Assembly (NCBI GenBank): GCA_936941515.1
Contig: CAKZJI010000348.1
Location: 1-5,560, forward strand
Direction: 5' to 3'
DNA length: 5,560 bases
From: an uncultured Propionibacteriaceae bacterium
GTDB taxonomy: Bacteria > Actinomycetota > Actinomycetes > Propionibacteriales > Propionibacteriaceae
Shown here piece by piece: positions 5,527-5,560 of the stretch; position 1 is the stretch's first letter; every line of letters begins with the position of its first letter. Under the pieces are notes generated by a model, which was given only the letters and a program-made list of their open reading frames with translations, had not been told where the DNA came from and did no database searches. The translations under genes were made by a program, and so were the position numbers.

Positions 5527-5560
5527 GATGGAGGCTTAGTCAGAATGTGTTTCTGTAGAA

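Noticed and set aside
4591..5560. Possible insertion sequence or integron behind the inversion
   Set aside because: I found no transposase or recombinase remnant, no convincing terminal inverted repeats and no target-site duplication. Only an imperfect 8-base inverted repeat is present near the breakpoints.

Overview
The window is high-GC DNA with strong G/C preference at third codon positions. The gene set (a RecQ-type helicase carrying a C-terminal phosphoribosyltransferase-like domain, a DhaK-DhaL fused kinase of the erythrulose-kinase type, and a zinc-dependent polyol dehydrogenase) points to an actinomycete. A Propionibacteriaceae-like host is a guess; nothing in the sequence fixes the genus.

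Layout. Bases 1-1016 (+) hold the C-terminal half of a RecQ-family helicase, cut off by the window start. A perfect 8-bp hairpin (1037-1059) follows it. A GNAT acetyltransferase (1117-1734, +) has a second, bulged hairpin (1083-1112) just before its start codon. It converges, with a 20-base gap, on a 565-residue ATP-dependent ketose kinase on the minus strand (3452-1755). A 91-bp divergent control region (3453-3543) separates the kinase from an MDR-superfamily zinc dehydrogenase (3544-4590, +). The last kilobase (4591-5560) is decayed sequence: the 3' part of an unrecognised minus-strand gene with a frameshift, a pyrimidine-dimer DNA glycosylase broken into two pieces on opposite strands, and a small acidic ORF (5386-5526).

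How the genes fit together. The divergent dehydrogenase and kinase form a natural two-step module. The dehydrogenase would oxidise a short polyol to a ketose (a tetrulose such as erythrulose, or dihydroxyacetone) and the kinase would phosphorylate it. Active-site neighbours in the kinase differ from classical dihydroxyacetone kinases and match, from memory, the tetrulose (erythrulose) kinases of mycobacteria, so the substrate may be a C4 sugar alcohol.

The most striking structural observation is in the decayed tail. The N-terminal part of a pyrimidine-dimer glycosylase reads leftward from 5219, while its missing C-terminal signature (PLFTVVPG...DWER) reads rightward from about 5222-5258. This is the arrangement expected from a local inversion of roughly 0.3 kb inside the gene. 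The N-terminal piece has also lost the catalytic glutamate. I found no CRISPR array, tRNA, rRNA, insertion sequence or new defence system.
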